This document shows, in pieces, positions 1-8,718 of a DNA stretch of 30,885 nt (position 1 is its first letter; each line of letters starts with the position of its first letter). The stretch comes from an uncultured bacterium (lineage in GTDB: Bacteria; Bacillota; Clostridia; UBA1381). Location of the stretch: assembly GCA_905215805.1 (NCBI GenBank), contig CAJMRL010000027.1, positions 1 through 30,885 of the forward strand. Reading direction: 5' to 3'. Both the position numbers and the translations under genes were made by a program. Below the pieces are notes generated by a model, which saw nothing but the letters and a program-made list of their open reading frames with translations, had not been told where the DNA came from and searched no databases.

Positions 1-51
1 TCATGCGGAAATATTGTATAAATAAATTGGATTTTTTTGCGGTTTTGTTGG

Positions 52-89
52 TAAAATTATAAAACCGCCCAAGAAACATCCTCAGGCGG
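52..89 (-). terminator. Rho-independent terminator after ddh
   Basis: Read on the minus strand, CCGCCTGAGG pairs with a complementary arm (positions 80-89 with 65-74, including G-T wobbles). The stem is followed by TTTTATAATTTT. It lies just past the ddh stop codon and should end the rhaB-ddh transcript. Confidence 0.7.
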
Positions 90-109
90 CATATAATCAA
101 AACCTAAAA

Positions 110-1096
110 TTAAAGTAAATTCTTTCTTAATTCTTCTCCGCTCTGTTTGCACAAATAAGCCGGAGCTATATCAAACACGGTTTTAGCACCGCTAATACCT
201 TCTTTATTAAGACGGTAAGCCGCTCTTGCATAAGCAACCAATACAGACGAAGTAAATTCAGGATTTGAATCAAGCTTCAGACTATATTCTATGATATGAC
301 TGTTTTCACCGTTCCATCCTGTGCTTCCACATCTAATTACAAATCCGCCGTGAGGTATTCCATTATGATTAGCTTTAAGTTCATCCTCACTTATAAAATG
401 CACTGTAGTATCATAATCGGCAAAATAGTTAGGCATTGTCTTTATTTCTTCTTCAATACGAGCCTTATCTGCCCCTTCCTCTACAACCACATAACACTCA
501 CGAGTATGCTTCTGACGAGTCGTGAGATCTGGATTTTCGCCGTTTCTGACAGACTCAAGTGCCGACTCAACCGGAACAGTATATTGTCTTGCATCTATAA
601 CGCCTTCAACTCTTCTTATAGCATCTGAATGTCCTTGACTTACGCCCTTACCCCAGAAAGTATAGTCCTTACCTTCCGGCAATATAGCATTTGCATAAAG
701 ACGGTTAAGCGAGAACATACCCGGATCCCAACCTACCGAAATTATACCAATCTTACCGCTTTCCTTCGCAGCCGCATCCACATTGGCAAAATGCTCCGGA
801 ATCTTAGCATGAGTATCAAAACTATCTATTATATTAAAATACTTCACATATTCCGGCGTCTGTTTAGGCAGATCAGTAGCGCTTCCACCACAGAGGATCA
901 TAACATCAATATCATCTTTCATCTTTACAGCATCTTCAACCGAGTAAACCTTAACGCCCTCAGTCTGAATTTTCACTTCATTTGGATCACGTCTTGTAAA
1001 TACAGCGGCAAGCTCCATATCATCATTTTGCTTTACTGCGCACTCAATACCTCTACCCAAATTACCATAGCCTAAAATACCTATTCTAATTGCCAT
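110..1096 (-). CDS. ddh: meso-diaminopimelate dehydrogenase
   Basis: NADPH-dependent enzyme that reductively aminates tetrahydrodipicolinate to meso-diaminopimelate in one step. This supplies lysine and the peptidoglycan cross-linking residue, bypassing the succinyl/acetyl branches; it acts in the cytoplasm. The 328-aa length is typical of the family. The N terminus has the Rossmann motif GYGNLGRG (about residues 9-16), and TRRDPNEV follows the second strand, where NADPH-specific Ddh carries basic residues. The central segment SVGWDPGMFSLNR and the later HGGFVIRCG are family signatures. The start is supported by AAGGTGG upstream. It lies 22 nt downstream of rhamnulokinase on the same strand, so it is probably cotranscribed, although the two have no obvious metabolic link. 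A terminator follows the stop codon. Identification is confident. Confidence 0.95.
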   Translation of the reverse strand: MAIRIGILGYGNLGRGIECAVKQNDDMELAAVFTRRDPNEVKIQTEGVKVYSVEDAVKMKDDIDVMILCGGSATDLPKQTPEYVKYFNIIDSFDTHAKIPEHFANVDAAAKESGKIGIISVGWDPGMFSLNRLYANAILPEGKDYTFWGKGVSQGHSDAIRRVEGVIDARQYTVPVESALESVRNGENPDLTTRQKHTRECYVVVEEGADKARIEEEIKTMPNYFADYDTTVHFISEDELKANHNGIPHGGFVIRCGSTGWNGENSHIIEYSLKLDSNPEFTSSVLVAYARAAYRLNKEGISGAKTVFDIAPAYLCKQSGEELRKNLL

Positions 1097-1118
1097 TATT
1101 CTTCCACCTTAATCTAAA

Positions 1119-2612
1119 TTATTTATTTGTCTTGCTTATTATATCCTGCCATTTTACATAAGCAACATCCCACGCTTCATTATCCTGCGGTTGATACTCC
1201 GCTATATCGAAGCTGTTCCTTACTATCCTTCTTCCTTCATTTATATCCTTAACAGCGCCCATAGCTATAGCCTGAACCACAACATTTCCAATTGATGTAG
1301 CCTCAACCGGACCGGCATTTACAACTCTCTTAGTAGCATTAGCTGTAAACTGGCATATCATCTTGTCTTTAATACCGCCGCCGACAATATTTACAATATT
1401 GTACTTATTTCCGGTAACTGCCTCCATGCCTTCTACTGTCTGACGGTATTTAAATGCAAGCGATTCTGCAATACATCTTATAACCTCACCCTTTGTCTGA
1501 GGAATCTTCTGACCGGTTTTTTCGCAATACTGTCTTATACGCTTAGGCATATTTCCCGGAGTTTGGAATTCCGGATAATCCGGATCAATCAAACTTGCAA
1601 ATGGTTCTGCAGCTCTTGCCTGCTGCTCAAGCTCATCAAATGAAAGCAGCTCTCCCTCTCTGTCCCACTGACGTCTGGACTCCTGTATAAGCCACAATCC
1701 CATAATATTTTTAAGGAAACGAATCGTCTTTCCGAAACCGCCCTCGTTTGTAAAATTATACTTTAACGCCTCATCACTGATATTAGGCTTATCCAATTCA
1801 ACACCCATAAGCGACCAAGTACCCGAACTTATGTAAATAAAATCTTTCTTATCAACAACCGGTACCGATACAACCGCCGAGCCTGTATCATGTGATGCTA
1901 CAGCAACCGCAGGCACCTCCGCAATGCCAAGTTCCTCAGCAAGCTCGGGCTTAACCGTACCGACAACCTGTCCAGGATGTATGACTTCTGTAAGAATATC
2001 AGTGGGAATATCAAATTTCTTAAGCATATCATATGACCACTCATATTTTTCTGAATTGTACATTTGTGTCGTAGATGCGTTTGTGTATTCCGTTTTCTTC
2101 ACTCCGGTAAGGAAGAAGTTAAACAGATCAGGCATCATCAAAAGAGTCTTTGCCTCTTTGAGAGCAGAGTCATCCGAAAGCTTTGCCGCCAAAAGCTGAT
2201 ATAAAGTATTGAACCAGTTAAATGCTATTCCTGTCTCCTTAAAGATTTCCTCTTTAGGAACAATAGCAAATGCTTTTTCATACATACCCTCAGTTCTTGT
2301 ATCACGATAATGATACGGATTTCCAAGCAGCTTATCATTCTTGTCAAGCAAACCGTAATCAACAGCCCATGTATCTATTCCGATACAATCAATATCCCTG
2401 TCCCCCGAATTTGCACATTTTAAAATTCCTTGTTTTATTTCAAAAAACAGTCTCAAGACATCCCAATGCAAATCTCCGTTTATGTTGACAGGATCATTAG
2501 AAAAGCGATGCTTTTCCTCAAGCGTTATCTTTTCTCCGTCAAACGTTGCCAGCATAGCTCGTCCGGATGACGCACCGAAGTCAAACGCCAAAAATTTATA
2601 CACCTTGCTCAT
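1119..2612 (-). CDS. rhaB: Rhamnulokinase
   Basis: FGGY-family sugar kinase that phosphorylates L-rhamnulose to L-rhamnulose 1-phosphate in cytoplasmic L-rhamnose catabolism. The 497-aa protein opens with the ASKHA phosphate-1 motif FDFGASSGRAML (about residues 10-21), has the sugar-binding region DTWAVDYGLLD (about 80-90), ASHDTGSAV in the middle, and the C-terminal adenosine motif NIVGGGIKD. These match RhaB better than xylulokinase or glycerol kinase. The first ATG has a GAGGGAGAG ribosome site. It is the first gene of a two-gene unit with ddh and has its own consensus promoter. No rhamnose isomerase, aldolase or transporter gene is in the window, so it appears detached from a rha operon. 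A related FGGY substrate such as fuculose is the main alternative. Confidence 0.9.
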   Translation of the reverse strand: MSKVYKFLAFDFGASSGRAMLATFDGEKITLEEKHRFSNDPVNINGDLHWDVLRLFFEIKQGILKCANSGDRDIDCIGIDTWAVDYGLLDKNDKLLGNPYHYRDTRTEGMYEKAFAIVPKEEIFKETGIAFNWFNTLYQLLAAKLSDDSALKEAKTLLMMPDLFNFFLTGVKKTEYTNASTTQMYNSEKYEWSYDMLKKFDIPTDILTEVIHPGQVVGTVKPELAEELGIAEVPAVAVASHDTGSAVVSVPVVDKKDFIYISSGTWSLMGVELDKPNISDEALKYNFTNEGGFGKTIRFLKNIMGLWLIQESRRQWDREGELLSFDELEQQARAAEPFASLIDPDYPEFQTPGNMPKRIRQYCEKTGQKIPQTKGEVIRCIAESLAFKYRQTVEGMEAVTGNKYNIVNIVGGGIKDKMICQFTANATKRVVNAGPVEATSIGNVVVQAIAMGAVKDINEGRRIVRNSFDIAEYQPQDNEAWDVAYVKWQDIISKTNK

Positions 2613-2649
2613 AATTCTCTCCCTCTTTCATAAATTATTCTACAACAGT

Positions 2650-2678
2650 ATTATACAACATAACCATTTAAGTGTCAA
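2650..2678 (-). promoter_or_regulatory. Sigma-A promoter for rhaB-ddh
   Basis: On the minus strand TTGACA (2673-2678) and TATAAT (2650-2655) are separated by exactly 17 nt, about 40 nt upstream of the rhaB start. Both hexamers match consensus. Confidence 0.85.
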
Positions 2679-2713
2679 TAATTTCTTTTCTGTAAAAAAG
2701 CTGATTATACGGA

Positions 2714-3229
2714 TTATTCTTCGTCGTGCACAAGAAATCCCAAATCATCCATAGCGGTCTCTATTTTATCAAGAATTTTTTCCGTATCTGCGGTAACCGT
2801 ATGATAATGGTATTGCGAGGTTACATTTTTCAGCGGACTTGAACGCCCGTTTTCAAGGCTTTCTATATATTTATCGGCATCGTTTTTAGTATAGATCTGA
2901 ATTTCAGCTGTTATTCTCCCGTATATTTTATGCCATACGAATACATCCTCTATGGCGCCGCCAAGCTCGATTATAGTATAAAGCTCTTTGCATACATCCT
3001 CATCATTGTGTACCATTTTGAATACGCGCTTTGCTCTGGGCGGGCGGTTTAAAATATATCCTCGGTTAGTTGATATTATTTCATTTCCATCCTCTTTTAA
3101 GAGAGCTATATCTCGAACTATAATAGGACGGGATACAGACATTGTTTTAGCCAGTGAGCCGCCGGAAAGAGGAACGGAGCTGTTCCGCAGCAGATTTAGA
3201 ATTTCCTTGCGTCTTTCAACACTGTTCAT
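2714..3229 (-). CDS. niaR: NiaR, nicotinate-responsive repressor of NAD biosynthesis
   Basis: Transcriptional repressor that binds niacin and shuts off NAD synthesis or niacin uptake genes in Firmicutes and Thermotogae (family formerly YrxA). The 171-aa protein has an N-terminal HTH_11 winged helix (about residues 1-60, with LRNSSVPLSGGSLAKTMSVS) and a C-terminal 3H ligand domain. The domain's histidines are visible in VFVWHKIYG and QYHYHTVTAD. It is the last gene of nadA-nadB-nadC-niaR, 14 nt after nadC, so it should control its own level. The likely operator is the palindrome in the nadA promoter. The start is preceded by GGGAGAG. Family assignment is strong; the ligand (nicotinic acid) is inferred from the family. 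Confidence 0.9.
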   Translation of the reverse strand: MNSVERRKEILNLLRNSSVPLSGGSLAKTMSVSRPIIVRDIALLKEDGNEIISTNRGYILNRPPRAKRVFKMVHNDEDVCKELYTIIELGGAIEDVFVWHKIYGRITAEIQIYTKNDADKYIESLENGRSSPLKNVTSQYHYHTVTADTEKILDKIETAMDDLGFLVHDEE

Positions 3230-3243
3230 TCAAACACTCTCCC

Positions 3244-4095
3244 TTATATCGCATGAAGATTTTTAAGAGATAAATCAAGTATTGGAGCAGAATGCGTAAG
3301 AGCTCCGCTGGATATATAATCTACTCCGATGCCTATAACCCTTTCTATATTTTCTCTCGTTACATTGCCGCTGCATTCGGTTTCAGCTCTGCCGTCTATA
3401 AGCTCCACCGCCTGCTTCATTTCTTCAGGAGTCATATTGTCAAGCATAATTATATCCGCGCCTGCTTCGACCGCTTCTTTGACCATATCAAGATTTTCTG
3501 TTTCTATTTCTATCTTTCTTACAAAAGGAGCATACTCCTTAGCCATAGCGATTGCTTCCTTAACTCCGCCCGCGGCGCCTATGTGATTATCCTTTAACAG
3601 AATGCCGTCGCTCAGATTATAACGGTGGTTATAACCGCCGCCTATTTTTACGGCGTATTTTTCAAATATTCTCATATTGGGTGTAGTCTTTCTTGTGTCC
3701 AAAAGCTTTGTTTTTGAACCCTCGAGCAGCTTTGCGATGGAATTTGTGTAGGTTGCAATGCCGCTCATTCTCTGAAGATAATTCAAAGCTACCCTTTCTC
3801 CCGAGAGAAGAATGCGTATATCTCCTGTAACCCTGCCGATAAGTTCTCCGTTTTTTACAGCGTCTCCGTCTTTTGCAAAAAACTCGATCTCCGTTTTTTC
3901 ATCAAGAAGTTCAAATACACGCTTGAATACGTCAAGCCCGGCTATTATACCGTCCTGCTTGCATATAAGCTCCACTTCGCCGCGCTTGTATTCACGCATG
4001 ACTGAATTTGTTGTTATATCCTCACTTGTTATATCCTCACGCAGCGCAAGCTTAATAAGCTCGTCAGCGTTAAGCTTCATTGAAATACTATTCAT
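3244..4095 (-). CDS. nadC: Nicotinate-nucleotide pyrophosphorylase (carboxylating)
   Basis: Quinolinate phosphoribosyltransferase: quinolinate plus PRPP gives nicotinate mononucleotide, CO2 and pyrophosphate, the third de novo NAD step. The 283-aa length is normal. Signatures are EDITSEDITT near the N terminus, LLDTRKTTPNMR (about residues 134-145), GGGYNHRYNLSDGILLKDNH (about 152-171) and the phosphate-binding EAGADIIMLDNM. The ATG at 4095 has AAGGAGAG eight nt upstream and overlaps the nadB stop by 8 nt, suggesting translational coupling. Cotranscribed with nadA, nadB and niaR. Confidence 0.95.
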   Translation of the reverse strand: MNSISMKLNADELIKLALREDITSEDITTNSVMREYKRGEVELICKQDGIIAGLDVFKRVFELLDEKTEIEFFAKDGDAVKNGELIGRVTGDIRILLSGERVALNYLQRMSGIATYTNSIAKLLEGSKTKLLDTRKTTPNMRIFEKYAVKIGGGYNHRYNLSDGILLKDNHIGAAGGVKEAIAMAKEYAPFVRKIEIETENLDMVKEAVEAGADIIMLDNMTPEEMKQAVELIDGRAETECSGNVTRENIERVIGIGVDYISSGALTHSAPILDLSLKNLHAI

Positions 4096-5365
4096 GGCTG
4101 TTTCTCTCCTTTTCTATCTCATTAAGAACCATTTCGGCATAATTCTTGTCACAGTCCCTATAATCTTCCGCGTTGACCTCTTTTATATTTTCAAGAGCTT
4201 CATAATTTCCGCTTATATCGGCGGCGGCATTTTTTGCCCATACAAGACTCTCAAGCAGTGAATTGCTTGCAAGTCTGTTTTTGCCGTGCACACCATTGCA
4301 GGCCGTTTCTCCAACGGCGTATAAATGAGGCATATTGGTTTTTGCATCTTTATCGACCTTTATTCCTCCCATAAAATAATGCTGCGCGGGCACGACGGGT
4401 ATGCACTCCTTTGTAACGTCATAGCCTTCTTCTTTGCAGTGCTCGTATATATTAGGGAAATGATTCATTATTTCTTCCCTGGGTATAGGCAGCATAGACA
4501 GCCATACATATGGCATATTATCTTCTTCCATCTGCTTTTGTATAGCCTGTGCGACCACGTCTCTCGGAAGCAGCTCATCCACGAATCGCTGCATATGTTT
4601 ATTAAGCAGTATTGCTCCTTCCCCGCGGACTGATTCGGAAATAAGGAAACAGCGTCCTTTTTTCTTTGAATACAGTGTTGTGGGATGTATTTGTATATAA
4701 TCAATGTGCAGAAGCTCTATACCATGCTTTATTGATATTGCAAGAGCATCGCCTGTCAAATGAGGGAAATTGGTGGACTGTTTATACAATCCGCCTATTC
4801 CTCCGGTGGCAAATACCGTATAATCGGCGTATACTGCCGTCATTGCGCCATTGCTGTGTTTTCCTATAATTCCTGCGCATCGGCCGTTGTCCTCTATAAT
4901 GTCCACCATTGTAAAGCGTTCCATAATTTTTACATTTGGCAGACGTTTTACTTTTTCAAGAAGCTTAGAGGTTATTTCTCTTCCTGTTATATCCTCATGA
5001 AATAATATCCTTGGCGTGGAATGAGCGCCCTCTTTTGTAAACGCAAGACTTCCGTCCGGATTGCGTTCAAAATCCACGCCGCAGTCTATAAGCTCATTGA
5101 TAATATCTCTCGAGCTTCGTATCATTATATCAACGGATTCTTTATTATTTTCATAATGTCCCGCGCGCATAGTATCCTCAAAATAGCTGTCATAATCGTC
5201 CTCGTTTTTTAATACGCATATTCCGCCTTGAGCAAGATATGAATCGCAGTCCTCTAAATCCGCTTTGGTAATAAGAAGTATTTCCTTGTCACGCGGGAGA
5301 TGCAGAGCACAGAACAATCCTCCGACGCCTGTTCCGGCTATTACTATATCTGTTTTTATATCCAT
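4088..5365 (-). CDS. nadB: L-aspartate oxidase
   Basis: FAD enzyme oxidising L-aspartate to iminoaspartate, the substrate of NadA. The 425-aa protein begins with a dinucleotide-binding fold, DIVIAGTGVGGLFCAL (about residues 6-21). It has the flavoprotein-family segment HFPNIYEHCKEEGYD and the substrate/FAD region HYFMGGIKVD, GVHGKNRLASNSLLE near the C terminus. At 425 aa it is shorter than the E. coli enzyme (about 540) and lacks most of the C-terminal helical domain; from memory, short forms are usual in Clostridia, so I do not call it truncated. The ribosome site is GGAAGGA. It starts 15 nt after nadA. Confidence 0.93.
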   Translation of the reverse strand: MDIKTDIVIAGTGVGGLFCALHLPRDKEILLITKADLEDCDSYLAQGGICVLKNEDDYDSYFEDTMRAGHYENNKESVDIMIRSSRDIINELIDCGVDFERNPDGSLAFTKEGAHSTPRILFHEDITGREITSKLLEKVKRLPNVKIMERFTMVDIIEDNGRCAGIIGKHSNGAMTAVYADYTVFATGGIGGLYKQSTNFPHLTGDALAISIKHGIELLHIDYIQIHPTTLYSKKKGRCFLISESVRGEGAILLNKHMQRFVDELLPRDVVAQAIQKQMEEDNMPYVWLSMLPIPREEIMNHFPNIYEHCKEEGYDVTKECIPVVPAQHYFMGGIKVDKDAKTNMPHLYAVGETACNGVHGKNRLASNSLLESLVWAKNAAADISGNYEALENIKEVNAEDYRDCDKNYAEMVLNEIEKERNSHE

Positions 5366-5380
5366 ACTATATCCTTCCGT

Positions 5381-6298
5381 TTATTTTGCAAGCTCAAGCA
5401 TTCTTTCAAGAGGCAAAAGAGCCCGCTTTCTTTTGGCTTCATCTATCTCTACGGTATTAGTACCTTCATTAAGCGCATTGTATACAGATTTAAGAGTGTT
5501 TAGCTTCATATCCTGACAGACGCATTTTTCACCGACAAAATAGAAATTTTTATCTGGATTATTCTTTTTGAGAGTATACCCTACGCCCTGTTCGGTACAA
5601 ATGATAAATTCCGCAGCATTGCTTTTTGAGACAAAATCAATTATCCCGGAGGTTGATCCTATGTAATCGGCATAATAAAGAACATCTGATGTACACTCGG
5701 GATGAGCGGCAACCGGAGCATCGGGATGCTCCTGCTTTAAAGCCTTTATCTGTCCCGGATCGAAAGCCTTGTGCACAGGACAGTAGCCGTCATTAAGGAT
5801 AACATTTTTATTCAATGCCTTTTCTTTTACATATCTTCCGAGATTCCCGTCAGGGATGAAGAATATATTCTTGTTCGGCAGAGCCTCTACTATTTTAAGA
5901 GCGTTTGCAGAGGTTACGCATACGTCACTAAGACATTTTAATTCCGCTGTTGAATTTATATAACATACTACTGCGAGATCTTCATATTTTTCCCTCATAG
6001 CCTCGATTGTTTTGGAGTCTGCCATATGAGCCATTGCGCAGTCGGCAGAAAGATCCGGCATAAGTACTGTTTTTTCGGGATTTAAAATTTTCGCGCTTTC
6101 GCCCATGAAGGAAACTCCGGCGAAAAGAATTATATCTGCATCGGAATCTTTTGCGATTTTAGCGAGATAATATGAATCCCCTATGTAATCGGCAATTTCC
6201 TGAACTTCGTCAGTAACATAATAATGTGCAATAATAACAGCGTTCTTTTCCTTTTTTAAACGCTGTATTTCTTTTTTTAAATCTTCTGTACCTATCAT
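5381..6298 (-). CDS. nadA: Quinolinate synthase A (4Fe-4S)
   Basis: Condenses iminoaspartate with dihydroxyacetone phosphate to quinolinate. The start chosen is the ATG at 6298 (305 aa). A longer reading from a TTG at 6319 would place the GAAAGG ribosome site inside the gene. Substrate motifs AHYYVTDEVQ, GDSYYLAKI, GVSFMGESAKIL and DGNLGRYV are present. The three iron-sulfur ligand cysteines are C87 (PDLSADCAMAH), C173 (DGYCPVH) and C261 (CQDMK), numbered from the ATG. First gene of the NAD operon, directly behind a consensus promoter overlapped by the putative NiaR operator. Oxygen sensitivity of the cluster is a family property. Confidence 0.95.
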   Translation of the reverse strand: MIGTEDLKKEIQRLKKEKNAVIIAHYYVTDEVQEIADYIGDSYYLAKIAKDSDADIILFAGVSFMGESAKILNPEKTVLMPDLSADCAMAHMADSKTIEAMREKYEDLAVVCYINSTAELKCLSDVCVTSANALKIVEALPNKNIFFIPDGNLGRYVKEKALNKNVILNDGYCPVHKAFDPGQIKALKQEHPDAPVAAHPECTSDVLYYADYIGSTSGIIDFVSKSNAAEFIICTEQGVGYTLKKNNPDKNFYFVGEKCVCQDMKLNTLKSVYNALNEGTNTVEIDEAKRKRALLPLERMLELAK

Positions 6299-6333
6299 AA
6301 TATAATTACCTTTCTTCAATATTTTGTAAGCTA

Positions 6334-6362
6334 ATTATACACTAAAACTTTACAGCTGTCAA
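6334..6362 (-). promoter_or_regulatory. Sigma-A promoter of the nadABC-niaR operon
   Basis: On the minus strand TTGACA (6357-6362) and TATAAT (6334-6339) have an exact 17-nt spacer. Both hexamers match consensus. The -35 box sits inside the NiaR-type palindrome. Confidence 0.9.
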
Positions 6363-6379
6363 TACATCTGTAAAGTTTT
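6344..6379. promoter_or_regulatory. Putative NiaR operator palindrome
   Basis: AAAACTTTACAG (6344-6355) and its perfect reverse complement CTGTAAAGTTTT (6368-6379) flank a 12-nt centre that contains the -35 box of the nadA promoter. The inner ACAGCTGTC...CATCTGT resembles the NiaR sites I remember from Firmicutes. Since niaR is in the operon, autoregulation by promoter occlusion is the simplest reading. Confidence 0.8.
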
Positions 6380-6514
6380 TCTGTAAAATCAGCAAAAAAT
6401 ACATATACAGAGATATTTTTTGAATATTTTGATATACAATTGAAAAGCTTAAGAGGTAAGTGATCAATAGTAACGCATTAAAATTTTTTTGTTTCAATAA
6501 AAATGTTTTTTTAC

Positions 6515-6543
6515 TTGACAAGCGAATAAAATAAAGATAAAAT
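6515..6543 (+). promoter_or_regulatory. Sigma-A promoter for the two-component operon
   Basis: TTGACA (6515-6520), 17 nt, TAAAAT (6538-6543), about 47 nt before the response-regulator ATG. The intergenic space is otherwise very A+T-rich and shared with the divergent nadA promoter. Confidence 0.75.
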
Positions 6544-6590
6544 ATATTTTGTAAATATAATCAATTTTTAAGAGGACGGTAGGTATATAG

Positions 6591-7274
6591 ATGAAGGTGC
6601 TTATAGTAGATGATGAGAAGCCCATAATAAAGGGCTTAAAGTATAATCTTGAACAGGAGGGATATCAGGTCGAAACAGCTTATGACGGTGAAGAGGCGCT
6701 GCGACTTGCGCATGACAAAAGTATCGATATTATTCTTTTGGATATAATGCTTCCCAAGATGGACGGCTTTACTGTGTGCAGGGCGATCAGGGATTTTTCC
6801 AATGTTCCTATAATCATGCTGACGGCAAAGGTTGAGGACATAGATAAAATCCTCGGCTTGGAGTACGGAGCTGACGACTATGTCACAAAACCGTTTAATA
6901 TCAGAGAAGTGACGGCAAGAATAAAGGCTATTATGAGAAGAGTTAATCCTACTCCTAAGGGAGATAAGGAAAGGGTTATAATATCGGGGGATATTGTTCT
7001 GGATTATAATTTCAGGCTTGTAAAGGTAAGAGATAAAAAGGTGGAGCTTACGGGAAAAGAGTTTGACTTGCTGGAGCTGTTTTTGAAAAATCCGGGAAAG
7101 GTGTATACAAGAGATAACCTTCTCGACATTGCATGGGGATTTGATTATCCGGGCGATGTGCGTACGGTGGACGTCCATGTAAGAAGGCTCAGAGAAAAAA
7201 TAGAGGAAAATCCCGCCGAACCGAAGTATATAAAGACGAAATGGGGTGTGGGTTATTATTATAAAAAAGACTGA
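6591..7274 (+). CDS. OmpR/PhoB-family response regulator
   Basis: DNA-binding response regulator, 227 aa. The receiver domain spans residues 1-118: acidic pair D7-D8, phospho-acceptor D51 in LLDIMLPKMDGF, T78 in MLTAK and K100 in YVTKPFN, all in place. A winged-helix trans_reg_C domain follows (about 128-227), with LTGKEFDLLELFLKNPG and the recognition-helix region DVRTVDVHVRRLREK. The sequence is close to the WalR/MtrA/PhoP class; the target genes cannot be read from here. The 3' end overlaps the histidine kinase gene by 29 nt if the GTG start of the kinase is right, and the two will be cotranscribed and coupled. A GAGGACGG ribosome site precedes the ATG. Confidence 0.93.
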   Translation: MKVLIVDDEKPIIKGLKYNLEQEGYQVETAYDGEEALRLAHDKSIDIILLDIMLPKMDGFTVCRAIRDFSNVPIIMLTAKVEDIDKILGLEYGADDYVTKPFNIREVTARIKAIMRRVNPTPKGDKERVIISGDIVLDYNFRLVKVRDKKVELTGKEFDLLELFLKNPGKVYTRDNLLDIAWGFDYPGDVRTVDVHVRRLREKIEENPAEPKYIKTKWGVGYYYKKD

Positions 7275-8718
7275 GCTGGCAAATAAAATAAGAACAATAA
7301 CAAACTCAATGCGTTTTACTATGATTGCAACATATCTTGCGGTTATAGTAACAACGCTTATTCTTATGTGCGTTTATACGATAGGGCTTTTGAATAATAA
7401 TCTTTATCATAATGAGAATGTTTCTATGTTTGCAAAAGCAAATATTATCGCTCAAACGGTAAGCAGAGTTTGGGACAATGATATCACGGTTTCCAATGAC
7501 AAATTTTCCGGGCCCGTAGAGCAGAGTCTTGCGGGAACTAATATACGGGGCGTTATAGTAAATAAGTCATATATTGTTCTGTATGATACAAACAGAGAAT
7601 CGGAAATGAGCGGAAAGGTATTTATACGTGATGTTCTGAAAAAAGCGTTAGACGGCCAGCAGGTAGAGGAGACGTCCGGAAAAGGAACGGATGAATCGCT
7701 TATGGCAGTTGCGGTTCCGGTAAAAAAGGACGGAGAAATTGTAGGCGGAGTATATCTGGCGGTATCAGTTAATAATATAGCGTCAACGGTGAGTTCCGCA
7801 GGAACAAGCTTAGTTGTGTTTTCTGTTTTGATAATTATTCTTATAGGTATGCTTGGTTTGGGTATAAGTTATGTTATAACCTCTCCTATGGCGGAGTTCC
7901 GCGAGACTGCAAGGAAAATTTCCAAAGGAGATTTTAAAGCTCGGGTAAAGGTCAAGGGTAAAAATGAAATAGCACAAATGGGAGAGACTCTCAATTATAT
8001 GGCTCAGGAGCTTGAGGAAATGGAAAACAAAAGAAAGGATTTTGTTTCTGATGTATCGCATGAGCTAAGGACTCCTATGACAGGAATAAAGCTTTTGTGT
8101 GACAGTCTCAGAAGCATAGATGATCCTGAGATGAGAAATGAGTTTATAGATGATATTTCAGACGAGATTGACAGACTTTCACGGTTGGTTGAAAAACTCC
8201 TGACACTCTCTCGCTTGGATTCGGGGAAAATTGAGATGCAGCCTGCGGATATAAAGGGACTTATCAGATCAGTGGTGAAAAATCTTACTCCGGTTGCAGA
8301 GAAAAAGAATATAAAAATATATACGGATTATGAAGGTATTGAGCCTCTTATGATAGTTATGGATTATGATAAGATGTATGAGGCTATGTATAATATTGCG
8401 GATAACGCTATAAAATATTCGCCCGAAAATGGATATCTTCATATAGAGATCCGCAAATTTGCGGATCACGTATTTATTGATTTTGAAGATAACGGTCCGG
8501 GAATTCCGGAAGATGAAAGAGAAAAGATTTTTGAGCGCTTTTATAGACTGGATGATTCGAGAGCAAGGGATACGGGCGGAACCGGACTGGGATTAGCAAT
8601 AACACATGAAGCTGTGATCATGCACGGAGGAGAAATCGTAGTTATGCCGGCTAAAACAGATACGGGAAGTATTTTCAGAATAACACTTCCGCTTAATAAT
8701 GGGGAGGAAAATCCATGA
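7246..8718 (+). CDS. Membrane sensor histidine kinase
   Basis: Partner kinase of the preceding regulator, 490 aa from a GTG start (an in-frame ATG at 7309 would remove 21 residues; neither has a clear ribosome site). Layout: TM1 at about residues 25-47, an extracytoplasmic sensor region of about 135 residues, TM2 at about 183-205, a HAMP linker (about 206-258), the HisKA box DFVSDVSHELRTPMTG with phospho-acceptor H272, then HATPase_c with N box NIADNAIKYSP, G1 DNGPGIP and G2 GGTGLGLAI. All catalytic elements are present, so it should be active. The stimulus is unknown. Its stop codon overlaps the ATG of the GerMN gene (ATGA), making a tight three-gene unit. Confidence 0.93.
   Translation: MWVIIIKKTELANKIRTITNSMRFTMIATYLAVIVTTLILMCVYTIGLLNNNLYHNENVSMFAKANIIAQTVSRVWDNDITVSNDKFSGPVEQSLAGTNIRGVIVNKSYIVLYDTNRESEMSGKVFIRDVLKKALDGQQVEETSGKGTDESLMAVAVPVKKDGEIVGGVYLAVSVNNIASTVSSAGTSLVVFSVLIIILIGMLGLGISYVITSPMAEFRETARKISKGDFKARVKVKGKNEIAQMGETLNYMAQELEEMENKRKDFVSDVSHELRTPMTGIKLLCDSLRSIDDPEMRNEFIDDISDEIDRLSRLVEKLLTLSRLDSGKIEMQPADIKGLIRSVVKNLTPVAEKKNIKIYTDYEGIEPLMIVMDYDKMYEAMYNIADNAIKYSPENGYLHIEIRKFADHVFIDFEDNGPGIPEDEREKIFERFYRLDDSRARDTGGTGLGLAITHEAVIMHGGEIVVMPAKTDTGSIFRITLPLNNGEENP

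Noticed and set aside
39..68. Hairpin GCGGTTTT/AAAACCGC as terminator of ddh
   Set aside because: On the minus strand it is followed by A residues rather than T; the stem at 65-89 has the U-rich tail and comes first.
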